A DNA stretch of 64,000 nucleotides from Lunularia cruciata. Its lineage: Eukaryota > Streptophyta > Marchantiopsida > Lunulariales > Lunulariaceae. Made by a program: the position numbers and the translations under genes. Below, piece by piece: positions 25,006 to 38,750 of this stretch. Where the stretch lies: positions 3,663,001-3,727,000 of the forward strand of contig OX419756.1 in NCBI GenBank assembly GCA_948567375.1. The letters run 5' to 3'. Position 1 is the first letter of the stretch, and the number at the start of each line of letters is the position of its first letter. The notes below the pieces were generated by a model that was not told the DNA's origin, made no database searches, and worked only from the letters and a program-made list of their open reading frames with translations.

Positions 25006-28000
25006 ATGCCAGCTCCAATGGATAAAGATGTTAAGGAGCAGAAGAATCTGGAAGCGAAAGAGCTCTTTCTGAGAATTGGACTGGAGGATAAAACAGCTCA
25101 AAACGCAGTGGCCAATTCAAAAGTTACAGCTAATCTTATTGGCGTGATCACAGAGGTATGACCTTAGGAAACATTGCTAGTCAATACTCGACTCAATTGA
25201 GGTGCCTCCATATTTTAATATTTGGTTTATTTCTTTTACTCTGTAGGCGGGGCTGCAAGGGGGCTGTGAAAGGGCGACGGGAAATCTCCTTTATTCGGTA
25301 AGCTACCCTAAAATCCGAGCCTTCTAGTCGCCTTTACTATCATCTGTTCAAAAATCCCGATGCTAAGAACCGACCGAAGCGAGCGGACTGTTGTTTACAT
25401 CCAACAAGATCTACCGCTGACAATGGGAAGAAGACTGAACATCGCCCAAAATGATTCGGGGAGAATGAGTCAAGAATTACAGCTAATGCTTTCAACGTGG
25501 TACAACAGTTTGTAGACTTAACAATCTGTATTGGCGCTCGCAGATAGCTACCAAGTATCCCACCAATGCTTTGAATCATCGCCCGACGTTGCTGCAGTAT
25601 GTTACGGCAGGGACGGTAGGAGCGTTCATCGTTTTATTCAAGATTAGCAGCATGCCTTTATATTGGAAATTATGCGCATCTTCTCTTGTCTCATGTTACT
25701 CGAATTGAGCGTGCCGGAAATTCTTCTTTTCTTGCAGATCAAGACCATACCACAGGCTGAGGCGGCCTTCAGTTTTCTCTCCAAAGTTGGACCAGAACCT
25801 TTCGATAGCGCTGATTTCGAGTCAGCCTGTGGTGTCGGTAAGTCAAGAACTAAACTCCCAAGGGCTTTCAATAGAGAGCTAGCACTAGGTTGTTAGATTT
25901 TAGATTTGACGCTGAAGTTAACCCGATATCGTGTAGTTCTTCCACTGACCTTACTGATCTATCGCTCTTGCAGGGGTTGAAGTATCACGTGATGAAATTC
26001 ATGCTGCTGTGAAGGCTGTTGTTGAGAAACACAAGGATATGTTGTTAGAACAACGGTACCGCGTGAATGGTAACCAATCATGAATTCGGGATCCGCTGAA
26101 GCTCTTGGTTTTCTCTTTCTTTCTGTGCATGAGAGCGTCGCCTCTAGTTGCTAGTAGAAGACTTGTTGTAGGTTCGAAAAGAATCGGTCTACCAGACCAC
26201 AAGTCTTATACTATTGCTTATCTCACTGTCTTGCTCGAGTACAAATAATATACGAAGTGGACCACTAGCTCAACAAGAAGTTACTAAATGGTGTAATTCC
26301 CTCCTGGAGTCTGATATCTTTCCTTCGCAAGGTCAGTTAACATTTTTTGCTCTCTATGTTTTGTAGTTGGCCTTCTTCTTGGGCACGTCCGCGCAACGCA
26401 GCCTTGGGCAGATGGTAAAATAGTCAAGGTAAGCTGATTTTTTGTCATTGCATGAGGAAGGCTTGTGAGTATATGTTTACTGTTTAATTGGAAAGGAAGA
26501 CAGGACGAGCTGCGGTTAACGGACCTAGGTAAGTGTTTGCTTTGCAGGAGGAAATGGATGCACAAATTAAGGAGCTTTTGGGTGAGAAAACCGCAGAAGA
26601 TGAGAAGCCCCTCGTTAAGAAGAAAGAGAAAAAGCCCAGAGCGGAGCCCAAGAAAGAGGTATGCTCTCCAAGATGAGTTAAACCAAAGAGCTTCATCTTC
26701 CAAACTTACTCTACTGAAACACCAAGTTGACCTTCTCTTGCTTTTCGCAGGAAGCGACCGTGTTGGCTGGAGATGCCACATTAACAGCAGAGGAGAATGA
26801 TCCGTTTGCGATCTTCCCAAAACCGCAAGAGAACATCATGGTATGTGCCCCTAACTGTTGAGACTCGGGCAGTTCATTACCGATGTACTAATATCCTGCA
26901 AAGCAGACGGTACACAACTTTGCTTTGGGAAAATATGGCATTCAAAGTTGTGAAGCTGACCGTATTTCATATCAAGCAATTGAAGCAGTGCGTCGATGCT
27001 GTCATCACGTCATGTTTCCCTCTCAAGGTTACACTGGGTCGCACTCACAAGTACTGCATCACAAACATCATACTAACTCCTGTATGCAGACATGTGCATT
27101 CTCACCTCTCTAGGTAGCTGATAGTTATGACGATCTTTATGAGAGTCAGTCCTGTCAGACGTGGGTATGGAACCGGGTTGTTTACAACGGGTTCTGTATT
27201 TCATTACGTAATATGTGCCCAGACGTAGGTCCGATGTCCAATCCTGATTCACACGGCCAGAAGCTTAAGTCATGGATGCTGAACTAAGAATCGTTGAGGC
27301 TCAAAACTCACCGTCAGTAAAAGCGTTTCGGAATTGTTGCTGCCAAGGATCACGTAGACATTACGAACCCAAGGGTCAGTGTAGAAGGGTCCCGCACAAA
27401 CACACTTTCTTTGGCCGTCTTTCACCATGTGTGTTCAGTGTTGGGCTTCGCATGATGAATACGTGATACGTTGCATGCTGCTCCACTTGGTGGTGGACTG
27501 TATGGATTTCTTCTCTGCTGTTTCTATGATTAACAGTAGGCTATGAAAGTGTTGAATTATCTGTTTGGAGGTCCAGATTCTGCTTTTCATTTTGTAAATG
27601 GAGACTGCGTCTGAAATTTCGTAATATCAAATCTCTTCTGTCGGTTGACCAATTTCGCGCAATGAATGGTGCACATGTTGATTGACCACTTGTGATGTCT
27701 AAAATGAACTGAGTATCTAATAGTCATTCTCTTCATTAGTACAACTTGGGGTTCATTCCAGTCTTGATCTTGTGTCAAGATCAAGACTATCTGCCTTTGA
27801 AGCTGTCGCACGTATCGCGACACTTCCAACCCACTCCAAAACTTTCCTATGTTAACATTTTCTTGTCACTGGGAGATTAAGAGCTCTCGTAAAATTTTAT
27901 TAACCGTGTAGCAGGTTCTGAATCGAACAGGTACACACGGAAATATTCTTCAGCGATGGGTCAATATGGAGACCTCACAACTCTAAGGAGCGATTGGAGA

Positions 28001-31000
28001 AGCATCTGAAGGTTACCGGAGGAAAGGTCTTCACACGGTTTCCGCCAGAACCGAATGGTTATCTTCATATTGGACACGCGAAGGTATGGCTCATGGACTT
28101 GCTAGCCTTTGGGCACAAATCATTCCTGGAAAACAATATTCTCGACTGTTGTTCTAGTTCAGGTGTGTTATAAACAAGTAATTGCAAGATTCCGCATGCC
28201 ATGTCTTAGGTGCCGTAGTGGACGTTTGTAGTGGAGAACAGAAGGTGCTCTACAGCTTACACTACAGCCTTAAGGACGTGGCATGCGAAATCTAGACAGT
28301 GACTAGTTTATCTAGGGGTGACGTCCCTACGCACTATGCCGAACTTTCTCAAATCCCGCTTTCAACTGTTGTTTCGCTGTTGTAGGCCATGTACGTCGAC
28401 TTTGGTCTTGCCAAAGACACTGGTGGAAATTGCTACTTGAGGTGACCTGCCTAAGTCGTATTTGAAATTGCTGTAAAAAGTTCCACACCTGTATGTTATT
28501 GCACACACAACAATATTTATCTTATTCATCCTTGTAGTACTTGCCTACCGTGAGTTTGAAGTAAATGCTTAACATCAAAGCAGACTCCCATAGTATAGGA
28601 ATGTCCAAGGACTTGAGAGAATATCGGGAAGTATTAGAAACGTCTCTGAAGCTAATTGCACTGGACTTGTCGTCAGATTCGACGACACCAACCCTGAGGC
28701 TGAGAAGCAAGAATACATCGATCACATCCAAGAGATTATCAACTGGATCGGTTGGGAACCTTTCAAGGTTTGTTCTTTGCGTTTAATCGCATGTTCCCAG
28801 ATTATATGTACGTGAGCATGGACTAACATTAAACCTTAAAGTTGTACGCATTACCCGTCTCTCTCCCCAGGTATGAAATCAATCCTTGTCTCGTAACCGC
28901 CGTGCTTAATGCAAATCTGTGCTGGTGTAGATTCACCACACCGCTTGTAGTTGGTACTCCTGCTGAAGTAGTGAACCAAGCCGACTATGTAGGAACGATT
29001 GTGGAATCGTGGCCAAAATTTAAAACCATTCTTGTTGAGTGAGCGCAGATAACACACAGTAGCGATTACTTTCAGGAGCTCTATGATCTCGCTGTTGAGT
29101 TGATCAAGCGCGGCCGTGCTTATGTCGATCACCAGGTAATATTTTTCTGGAACTCTAGGCAAGGGATTTTAATCTGCATCACAATACATGTTTGTTAGCT
29201 TGTCACAGTAGAGAGAGAATGGCTGCAAGAATCTAGCGAGATGTTGTCATATAATTCCTAGTGTATATAGGCAAGTGCCCAACCAAGATGTCAGCTTACG
29301 TGAGATCTGTAATTTTAACTGTCATATCCCAGACAGCAGATGAAATCAAAATGTTCAGAGAGAAGAAAATGGACAGTCCATGGAGAGATCGCCCGATTTC
29401 AGAGTCTTTGAAGCTTTTTGATGACATGAGGCGTGGCCTTATTGATGAGGGGAAAGCCACCCTTAGGATGAAACAGGACATGAAGAACGACAATTTCAAC
29501 ATGTATGATCTTATCGCATATAGGATCAAGGTAACTTCTAGAACTTGCCAGTATTTTGATTGACTGCCAGAAAACACCTGTAGTAGTGTTTATTTATGTT
29601 TTTCAGTGGAGTGCTGATACCAGAATTGTAGATGAATACGAAGAATTTCCGCAAAGCTGAAGCCAAAGCCTTAAACGTAAAGATGTATGCGAAAGATGGG
29701 AGATCCTACTCAGTTTCCCCCACCTGCAGCTTTTCAGAATAGATGTACTTATTTTGCTCTCTAGCTTTTCCGCTTGAAGTTGAGAAAGAAGCGGCTTGGT
29801 TTTCAGTTTACTCCACATCCTCATGTCGGTGACAAGTGGTGTATCTACCCAAGCTACGATTACACTCACTGCATAGTCGATTCTTTGGAGAATATTACTC
29901 ATTCTGTAAGTAATCCTGCTACAAGTGGTGTAAGCCTCCCCCTCTCGATTGGATCAATTCACGGAGATAACCAAGATCTTGCATAAGCATTTGCATGTTG
30001 GCTACAACAACGTTTATGAAGAAAATCGTGGACGAGATTAGAATCTACACGGTACTGTGACTTCTCCTCTCTCTGTAAGGCAACTAACATTCTTCGTTGC
30101 GCAGCTTTGCACCTTAGAGTTTGAATCTCGCAGAGCTTCTTACTATTGGCTTCTGGAAGCTTTGGATCTTTACTTGCCGTACGTTTGGGAATATTCACGC
30201 CTTAATATTACCCACAACGTGATGTCAAAACGGAAGGTATGGGACAAGATCGAATTTGACTGATTGAAGTTTTCATCAATGTGGAGTGATGTAGACAAAA
30301 GATAGCAAAATACCTCTTGTGCACACGAATAGGATAGTCTCTCTTTCGGTCAATCGCGTCTTTCATCAGTAGGCGACATGTAATCACAGAGCGCTTTTGG
30401 CAGTTCTAATAGTCAATTTGTTGAATGAAAACGCTTTGCAGTAATAGGAAGTGATTATCCTCAACAGTAGACAAAAGTGCTTCGTTTGATGCCTTTGAGT
30501 TGCTGGTTCTTTATTGTTACTTCTACCTTTCGATGGAACCTTTCTTTTACTTTAATTTACTCTTCCTCTTAAATCAACTGAGTTCTGTCCGTCGACTCTC
30601 CATCCAACCCTTGGGTGGTTGGTTGAAGTTGGAGTTCATTTCACATATCCCATCGTATCCTATCTCACGCTTCGCTTCGACTCAGCCAAGACACCATCCA
30701 CTCCTCTCCCACTTCGCTCCACTCCACCCATCCTCATCTAATGCTTTGTATATTACTCTTAGCTCGATGAATGTCTTTTTCATGGTTCCTAGCCGACCTT
30801 CTATTTCAGATGCTTAAGCGGTCAAGTCTTGCTTATGGTTACACGAGGTATACTAGTTCTCTGCATTTGTTGCTCATGACATGTTTCAATTATGTCTTTA
30901 CTTTGGCATGTACATTCATGTGCATTTATATGCACTTAATGGGTTCTGGATCCCCCGTTCTCCGAACGGCTTCTGCTCTCATTTCCTCATATCCCATCGT

Positions 31001-33342
31001 TTTCTTGGAATTTTGGGAAATACCTATGGAGCAGCTAAATGTGCTAGTCACAGACAAGCACGTTAGCGCGTGGGACGATCCTCGTCTTATAACGCTGGCT
31101 GGACTGAGAAGGAGGGGTGCCTCACCTGAAGCAATCCAAGCGTTTTGTAGAGGAGTCGGCATCACTCGAAGGTACAGATGAATGACTTCTAACGCATAAG
31201 CTTTGCATAACTTTTTGAAGAATGCTGGATAGAAATCCTTGGCCAGGTTGATCGCTTATCAGGAAAATATACAGGACCCGAAGTTGCTATAGATGGGCAG
31301 CTATCAATTCAAAGGCTTGAAGTTGATATGTTAAAGCCGTACAGCGGATGAAGTTAGGTAGGCAGTACCTGGGTATCAGCATGCGTCTGACTGTTTTTTC
31401 TATGATTCTCGCTCCAGCGACAATTTGATAAGAACAGAGCTTCTTGAACACTTCATGAGAGATGACTTGAACAGAAACGCACCCCGCTACATGGTAGTGC
31501 TTAGACCTTTGAAGGTGAGCTAGATCATGCCTGCCTGAGTTGGGTATATTTGATGCTAAAAAGCCCATGCATTCAAGTCCTGTTTAGATTCTCGTGCCTG
31601 TATGCTCGAATTTCACGCTGAGATTCTCAGGTATCCTCTTCATATTCAAGATCTTAGATTTGAGCAGTGTTAGTGATGTTCTCACCACCCACCCTTGATG
31701 ATGGACCTTTGTGCTCTTTGTAAGGTGGTGATAACAAACTTGGAGGAAAACGTTGTGGAAGAGTTAGAAGCAAAGCCTTGGCCTGAGGCGAAAGAAGGCG
31801 AACGAGCCGCAGAAACATACAAGGTTAGATTTCATGTGCCGTGTCTATGTGGACCTTTCTCTCATGGATTCCGTCGAGATCAATTGTACGATTTGGACTG
31901 TCTCCCATGCGTGCTGCCTGCGTCGGTTCTGAGTTGTGTACTCTACACCTGGACAGATACCATTTTCTCGAGTGCTCTATATTGAACAATCTGATTTCCG
32001 CCTGAAAGATTCCAAAGACTATTACGGTCTTGCTCCAAACAAGAGTGTTATGCTCAGGTATGTTCTAGTTTTAGTAAATTTACTTACGGTTGCCAATATC
32101 TATATACGTTAATTCTTTAATGACTGGTTCTGTATGCCTTTGCTGGATATGGTTTCTTTTAGTAACTTGCTTGGGAGAGGTGTTGAGATTTGGAAAGTGA
32201 TTGGAAAATTAGACTTAATACGTTCCCACATAGAGAAGATAAGAACCAGATGCTTTCTAAGGGAATCCATTCAGCAACTGGATGTAAAGGTCATGCCACA
32301 TCTATCCTGTGCTCCTAATCTTTAACGTTCCTTATTCCAGATACGCGTATCCTATCAAATGTACTGAAGTGATCTTCGGAGAAGACAAAGACCAGATTCT
32401 TGAAATTCGTGCCGAGTATGATCGTGCAAAGAGTACCAAGCCTAAGGTTGTCTTTTCACCTCAAAATCACTGCTTTAATTGTAGTGGAGTTCATGGGTAC
32501 AAGTCTTTGTATGGAAACTTACTTCGATTTGTTGATGTGACTATGCAGGTTATTCACTGGGTTGCGGAACCTGCTAGTGGAGTAGACCCTATGAAGGTTG
32601 AAGTTCGATTGTTTGACAAGCTTTTCAAATCGGAGGTAATTTCTGCTTCTGGCCTTCTACATTGCTCGTCTCTATGTGCTGTATTCGTTTTGTGGACTTG
32701 GACTCTCGGTAAAACTTCCTCTTGGAGTCTCGAGTAAGTGGAGGAATTCATGTAACTTGAATCTCGAGTTGGACCCCGCGTGCTACCGAAATTAACCGAA
32801 ACACTAGCTGTATAATCATGGAGATCGTCCTACGCCAAGGATTCAGGCTTAATTTTGCTTACTCGACTCCCAAAACCTCTTCATTCTGCATTAGCTCCTT
32901 CGTCCTTTGGTTAGCAAGGACCTTTTGAAGGTTTCGTGCCAAAACGAAATACAATTATGGATTTTGGACTTGTGTCCGCAGAACCCTGCTGAGCTTGAGG
33001 ATTGGCTCGGCGATTTGAACCCCAACTCCCTTGAGGTTATCACTACTGCGCTGGCCGTCCCAGCTTTAAGAGGTGCTGTAGTGGGCAGCAAGTTCCAGTT
33101 TGAACGGCTTGGTAAGAAACTTTCCTTTATACACGTCAATGGAGTTGATCATGGATGCGAATTGCTTGTTTTTCAACAAGTTTTGTTGGTGATTGTGCTT
33201 GTGAAATTAGATGCTGAAATTTGCTTTCGTTTCCCTGTGGTCAGGTTATTTCTGTGTTGATTCAGATACAACCCCGGAGAAGGCTGTCTTCAATAGAACT
33301 GTTACTCTTCGTGACTCGTATACTAAAGCTTCCGGCAAATGA
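25006..33342 (+). CDS. Glutaminyl-tRNA synthetase, cytosolic (class I)
   Basis: The gene has 23 exons and 800 residues, close to plant homologues of about 795. Exons: 25006-25155, 25247-25297, 25544-25615, 25738-25837, 25974-26069, 26367-26428, 26548-26658, 26751-26840, 27931-28083, 28386-28441, 28677-28767, 29049-29135, 29333-29530, 29807-29905, 30105-30236, 31035-31171, 31418-31514, 31725-31823, 31957-32057, 32341-32446, 32549-32635, 32982-33111 and 33245-33342. All join in frame with GT/AG ends. It charges tRNA-Gln with glutamine in the cytosol. Exons 1-6 encode the eukaryotic N-terminal tRNA-binding domain, and exon 7 a lysine-rich linker. The class I signature [14 protein letters not shown] ends exon 9. 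The KMSKS-type loop reads VMSKRK at the end of exon 15. The C-terminal anticodon-binding beta-barrels follow (exons 17-23), ending DSYTKASGK. The intron at 30237-31034 holds a repeat. I assign the enzyme firmly; individual splice sites rest on sequence and phase. Confidence 0.96.
27151..27210 (+). repeat. Short intronic repeat shared with the CinA-like gene
   Basis: CGTGGGTATGGAACCGGGTT, then ACGGGTTCTGTATT, recurs at about 43970-44015 as GGTGGGTATGGCACAGGGTT, then ACGGGTTCTGTATT. Both copies lie in introns of plus-strand genes. It is probably a small retroposon fragment. Confidence 0.5.
30560..31015 (+). repeat. Dispersed repeat R3 in a synthetase intron, ending in the shared core
   Basis: Blocks such as CACGCTTCGCTTCGACTCAG, CCAAGACACCATCCACTCC, TAATGCTTTGTATATTACTC and TTTCATGGTTCCTA are shared in order with 42960-43190. 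The right end is the core GGGTTCTGGATCCCCCGTTC, CGAACGGCTTCTGCTCTCA, which R1 copies also carry. The repeat ends only about 25 bases before the acceptor of exon 16, so the core may now form part of the branch-point region. Confidence 0.65.
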
Positions 33343-36300
33343 AAATTTAGTTTAATGTCGTTTAAGCAGAAGGTTGTTCTCGACCGCATGTGTCCACGAT
33401 CTTTTCTATCCTATTAAGGTGGGAGCCTCCAGTGTTTTTAAGTCCAAATCCTGACTTTTATACTGATCCTTCTCAATTTGCACTAGCTGTGTGGATCGTT
33501 GCTGCCTCTCATGGGAAAGTTCTAGAGATTTAAAGGTTCGTGGGCGATGACAGTCAAAGCTTAAACCGATAGCTACTACAGTCTCAAAAATATGTGGGGA
33601 CGTTTTAGAATCGTAAGCTTGCCCTCGAATAGAATGTTTCAATTTTAATTATGTGTAAGTCATCTTCCTGTAGATGCGTTCTCTAGTGTATATTTTTGCC
33701 CGGCTCCCCCTATTTCAGATACGCTTTAGTTCCCAAGTGGTATATTTACTGCGGGGATCATATTAGAAACACAGGACCCCAATGACCGTCAATAGTAAGG
33801 GTCTTGGTGTCCCGTGACTTGATAGTATGGCACATCCTCACTCGTGAGGAACTCATGGATGTAGGAAACTAACATAATTTCAGACACATATCGGTTATGG
33901 ACTTTCTTCTTACACACCATTCACTTTATCATGTTCCGTCTTACGTGGGTATAGAACAGAGCTGTAAGGAACCATGTTCATACCTCAGTATATCGGTGCA
34001 ATCAGATCTTTTTACAGTTTGAGTGTTCAACGAAAATGAAAGGTCCCGAACCTATGGTTCCCTATGAGTAGAGGACCCACCAAACTAATGAATATTCGTA
34101 AAATCTATTCCTACCTTATGATCTGGTTGTTATTGTAATGTAATTTCTTACTCCATCAAATCGTTTATACCGCTACCTGATCCAGATCAAACTAACTGCG
34201 TAGTTTGATCTAGTTAAGCTGAAATAAGCTTCAGCTAGATTAGGACAATTCATTTCATTTTGGGGCTTTAGAAAAGTTCTACGGTTTTATAATACCTTGA
34301 GGAATTCGCTTCTTATACAGTTATGCACTACAAAGTAGTGCAATTCAACTTCAATTTCAATTTCCTATTTTAACATGAGACGCAGGATAATATGCCCTTA
34401 ATTAAGACTAAATTATTATATGTGCCTTACGACTGTTCATCATATTAAATTTCCAAGATATGGGAGCCCACCTGCTTCAGTTTTCTTGTTTACAAAACAC
34501 TTGATAACTACGATGGAAGATAGATGAAAATTTGTTACACTTCTAATACTACAAGTTGGCTAGCACATTAAATTTTTAATTTGTATCACAACTACCGATA
34601 ATATCTGACATCATGTCAAGTATGAAAGTACAGAAAATATTTTTTTTGTATATACACTTTTATAGATAAAACACCTTATGGCTTGGTATAGAGGACATTT
34701 CTACATATGTAGAAACCTCTTTATCTTCCAACAACGATTATAACCAAAATTAAGTAAGACAGTGCTAGTCCTTGTGAAATAGGTGGTACATTTAGAATTG
34801 CAAAAGTTAGTATTCTGTAGTAATCGATATAGAATGATGAATGATACATGAGTCATTACGAATCTAGACATGTCATGAGTTATTTTATACATCAAATCTT
34901 AAAACTTAGGTTAAAAAAGAAAGATACTTGAAGTAAGTAAATAAATATCATAATATAGATATTTTCAAACAACCAAATAATTACATGGTCTAAATCATCC
35001 ATGAAAATTTATCCTCCAATAATTATTCCTTTATTTGTTGCTTATTTATGATATATGCTTAATCTATGATAAGCAACAATGAATACTTGCAATATAGAAC
35101 CAAAGATGACACATAATATTTTTTATTTCCATAGCGGTATGGTAATGGAAGAGCACAATATTTATATTTCCTAATAATTTGCAAGAATGACTATTTTGAT
35201 ATTGATCATACAAAAATAATATTATAGTAAAATTGATACCTTAAGAGCTTATTTTCACACTTCACCATAATTAAATCAAATTAAGAATTTCATCTAGAAG
35301 AGGGTTTGGGATATTGCTTGATTATGGTCAAAGTATTATTAAACCATGAAACTATCATTGCGTTAAATATCTATATTGATTGTATTGGTTATTTTATGAC
35401 ACAAGTGTATGCTTGCTAGATGCACATGCTATAAATTTATTTAAAAAATAATTTTCAAATTTGAATATCAAAATCCATACTATATTAATCTATGTGATAT
35501 ATCAATCTATAATTTCTAAGATTCAATGAATTCATAGCTTTTTACCTATGTATACTCTACTCCCTTTGTTCTTTGTAAACTTGATCCTCCCTCAATAATA
35601 TGCATTTATAAAATGATGGAAATTGGAAGTGTAAACAATCGTTATGTCCCTAAGATAAAAGATAAAATCTCTTTCCTTTTTTAATCATCCATAGAATAAA
35701 AAGACAAACACAACTTCTATTTTACAGAGATACAAGGAACAATTAAATATTAAAATAGTAACATACTGACATGTGAAAGTAATATATACTTCAGTGTTTA
35801 TAAAAATTCTACATTATCAATAATTAATCATGCATGGAATTGATATCTCACTCCTTTTCAAATTCTCAACTATTGGAAGATTTAAATAGCAAATAATAGA
35901 TAGTCACATTCTCATCAAATATGTATTGGCACTTGAAATGATGAAAAGATAATCCTTGCTCTGAATCTATATAAAATGCTAGAACATAATTCTATTTTCT
36001 CACTCAGATTTGTTAAAAAAGAAAATATAATGATTTTGATGTGTCTAAGGTACATTAACAAGGTGCAATAACCTCTTAATAGTCATTGGTCTAATAATGC
36101 ACTATTTCTGTCATTATTAGAAGTCAATTAATACCTCTATACCTTATAAGTTGATAGAATAATATTTCTTCTTGTTTTAACTATAGCCACCTAAAAACAA
36201 CGCTTATAAACTATTAGAGGAGTAATCAACTTGGAAGCAATCTCTAAGATGCTCATGAACTAACAAACTAAAACAAGTCTATGAAATCATTAAAACAAAA

Positions 36301-37100
36301 CTCAAATTAGGAATAATCTCTAAAGTACTCATCTACCATGCTTAATAAGCCACTAAGAAAGGTATTGCCTAAAACAATAAGTAGGGAAAAAATGTGATCT
36401 ATCTAGGTATAGTAGCTAATTTGATTGATACTCTAAGAATTCTAATGCTACTCACTCTTGTCTCTTGTTGGAATGTAATTGATATAAGAAAGAAATACTT
36501 ATTTTGATAGGATTAACCATAGACAAAGGGTATAATGATCACATAATTCTATTGCAATGAAGTGCAATTTGAAGTATTATATGACTAGACAATCTCTTAG
36601 TACAAATAATGCTCATCTTATATATATCCTAATTCAAAATAAAAGTGTCCAAAAACTAGCAACCAACTCCTTAATTAAAAAACAACTTGTAACTAGTGAT
36701 TTAGTGTAATCTCTTATGTGATAAGATTTAACTCTTATTCTCATCTCTTCCTTTACCTCTCATACTCTCTATCCTCAAATTAGATAATTGTAAGAAGAGA
36801 CTAAAGAAAGCTCATTCATTGGAACAATGTACTAATTAATATTTCCATTGTGCAAAAATAATGGATCAAAGTACAAGGGACTTGATGCAAACCACCAACA
36901 CACCAATTTATGCTCTTTAGTCATAGACTTCACTCGTCCTTGATACCAAAGTTTATAACTAACTTCTTTATTTTCAACTCTCAAGTTTATTCTCCTCATG
37001 CCTAGATCTCTCACCATGGTTTATCTCTTTAGTTGTCTTGTGTATTTCTAAATTATAACTTTTTTAATTCAACTTTTCTCCTTTTGTAACCAAATTTGAC
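33343..37100. other. Synthetase 3' flank, then AT-rich DNA without recognised genes
   Basis: About 33343-34100 has gene-like composition and should include the 3' UTR. From 34100 the DNA is AT-rich and CpG-poor. The short minus-strand frame at 36832-37017 is unrecognised. Confidence 0.4.
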
Positions 37101-37114
37101 CTCCTCCACTATAT

Positions 37115-37313
37115 TCCCATTGAAGACCAAGATGAGTATGAGATTGAGCAGATCCTTACAAAGAGTTTAATTAATGGTTGTCTTCACCAACATATGGAAT
37201 ATAGAATATTTTGGAAGCATGATCACTTCAGAACACTAAATGAACCCCTTCATCATCTTCATAATTCTCAAGAAACTATCCAAAGTTTTAGATTATATTG
37301 CATAAGAAAGAAG
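37115..37313 (+). pseudogene. Chromodomain relic of a Ty3/gypsy chromovirus
   Basis: One plus-strand frame reads DEYEIEQILTKSL, then EYRIFWKHDHF, then HHLHNSQETIQSF. This matches the integrase C-terminal chromodomain in order: the EYEVEKIL start, the YLVKWKGY core and the C-terminal helix. The tryptophan of the core is kept, and several aromatic-cage positions have changed. The frame ends in stops soon after. Flanking DNA is too decayed to trace integrase or LTRs with confidence. Confidence 0.6.
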
Positions 37314-38750
37314 TAATCTTTAATAGAAGAGGAATCTATAATAATACCATAATACAAATATTCTTATTTATTTTATATATTTTAATAAAAAAACTTCTAG
37401 AAAATACCAAACAGCTCTAATAAAGTTTCATAAAGGAATATCTAGAACATATTTTAGAATCTTTTTTAGGACCATGAAATCTAGATAGGTATTTGAGAAC
37501 ATTCTTGCAAACTTTAAAAAATAACATTTTTAGGAACTTTCCCTTGAGGATAAGTAAATGGGCTCTAAACTTGCACCTTTATTAAGTATAAATAACAATG
37601 CCTTAGCTATCTTTTACATTTGGAATACATTCCGTTCAATTTGTTTATGATCCTCTCTTTCCTTTTATCCTCCCTACTTAATCTATCTTTGATTTTGGTC
37701 TTCTACTCATGATATATGATATACTTGAATCAGTCACTTTATGGTTGAACTAAGAGATCAATCACCTTACGTTAACTCTTTGACATCTTACTTGATCTTG
37801 TGATTTAATTGAAATTATTCCACTCGAGACATAGACATATTACATGTAAATCCGTCAAAGTTAGTATTATCTAAGATGATGATGGTTTATATCCTTGGAA
37901 GGCTTTATGGTCTTTCCATCTTCTTGTTAGCCTATGTGTTCATAAGAAATGCAAAGTTAGTACGTTATTCTTATCTCAGCTGATGAGATAAAATTATTCC
38001 ATGATAGACATCCTAATAATAGTTTATATATATTGGAAGCTCATGTATTATATTACGCTTCATTAGATTGTTATATATTCACATACTTTGCTAATACTAG
38101 GAAGACATTTATGATTATAGTGGCATGAAAGGGACAACAATACGAAACGTCTTAATTTTTTCTGTTCCTCCCGGATTGATGAGCATAATTAGTGCTATTG
38201 ACTACAACTGGAGAGTCTTAAGATTTGTTGGTAACTGATGTGTAATTTGTGAGTATACAGAAGCTGATAGTCAGATCATATTGCACTTCGTTGGCTTAAA
38301 GTGCTTGCCTTATCTCAAAGGAAAGGAGAAGGTAGACCTTCCTTACCAAAGGATAAGTCCAGGAAATGATCTAAGTAAAGGACATGTATTCATACCGTGT
38401 ATGTGTATGTGAGTTGTATTTGATGATGCAGGTTGTCTCCTCTCCCTCAAGATGGCTCTGTCATACTTCTCACTGTTCTCCAACTGTACAGTGGAGGACC
38501 CTCAAACCTTCCCAGGAATAAGGGGCAGAAATTGTTTAGGGCCATGGTCAGAAACAATTGATTTGGTTCACTAACTGATGAATTGAAATCAAATCCCTTA
38601 TGTTCAGTCTCGTTGCCCGCAGATCATGAGAATTTGCTGATGATGAGAAACAATTACATCGCGGTTATTCTCGAGGAAATAGACGTTGATCCAAATTGCA
38701 GCTAGGTGAGATTACAGGACCAATAGCATATAGACAAAGTGCAGAAACAA
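37314..38750. other. AT-rich relic DNA, then leader of the CinA-like gene
   Basis: No gene is recognised to about 38150. From 38150 to 38750 the composition rises to that of the genes and should hold the promoter and 5' leader. An ATG at 38452 opens a short frame that I take to be upstream or untranslated. Confidence 0.35.
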
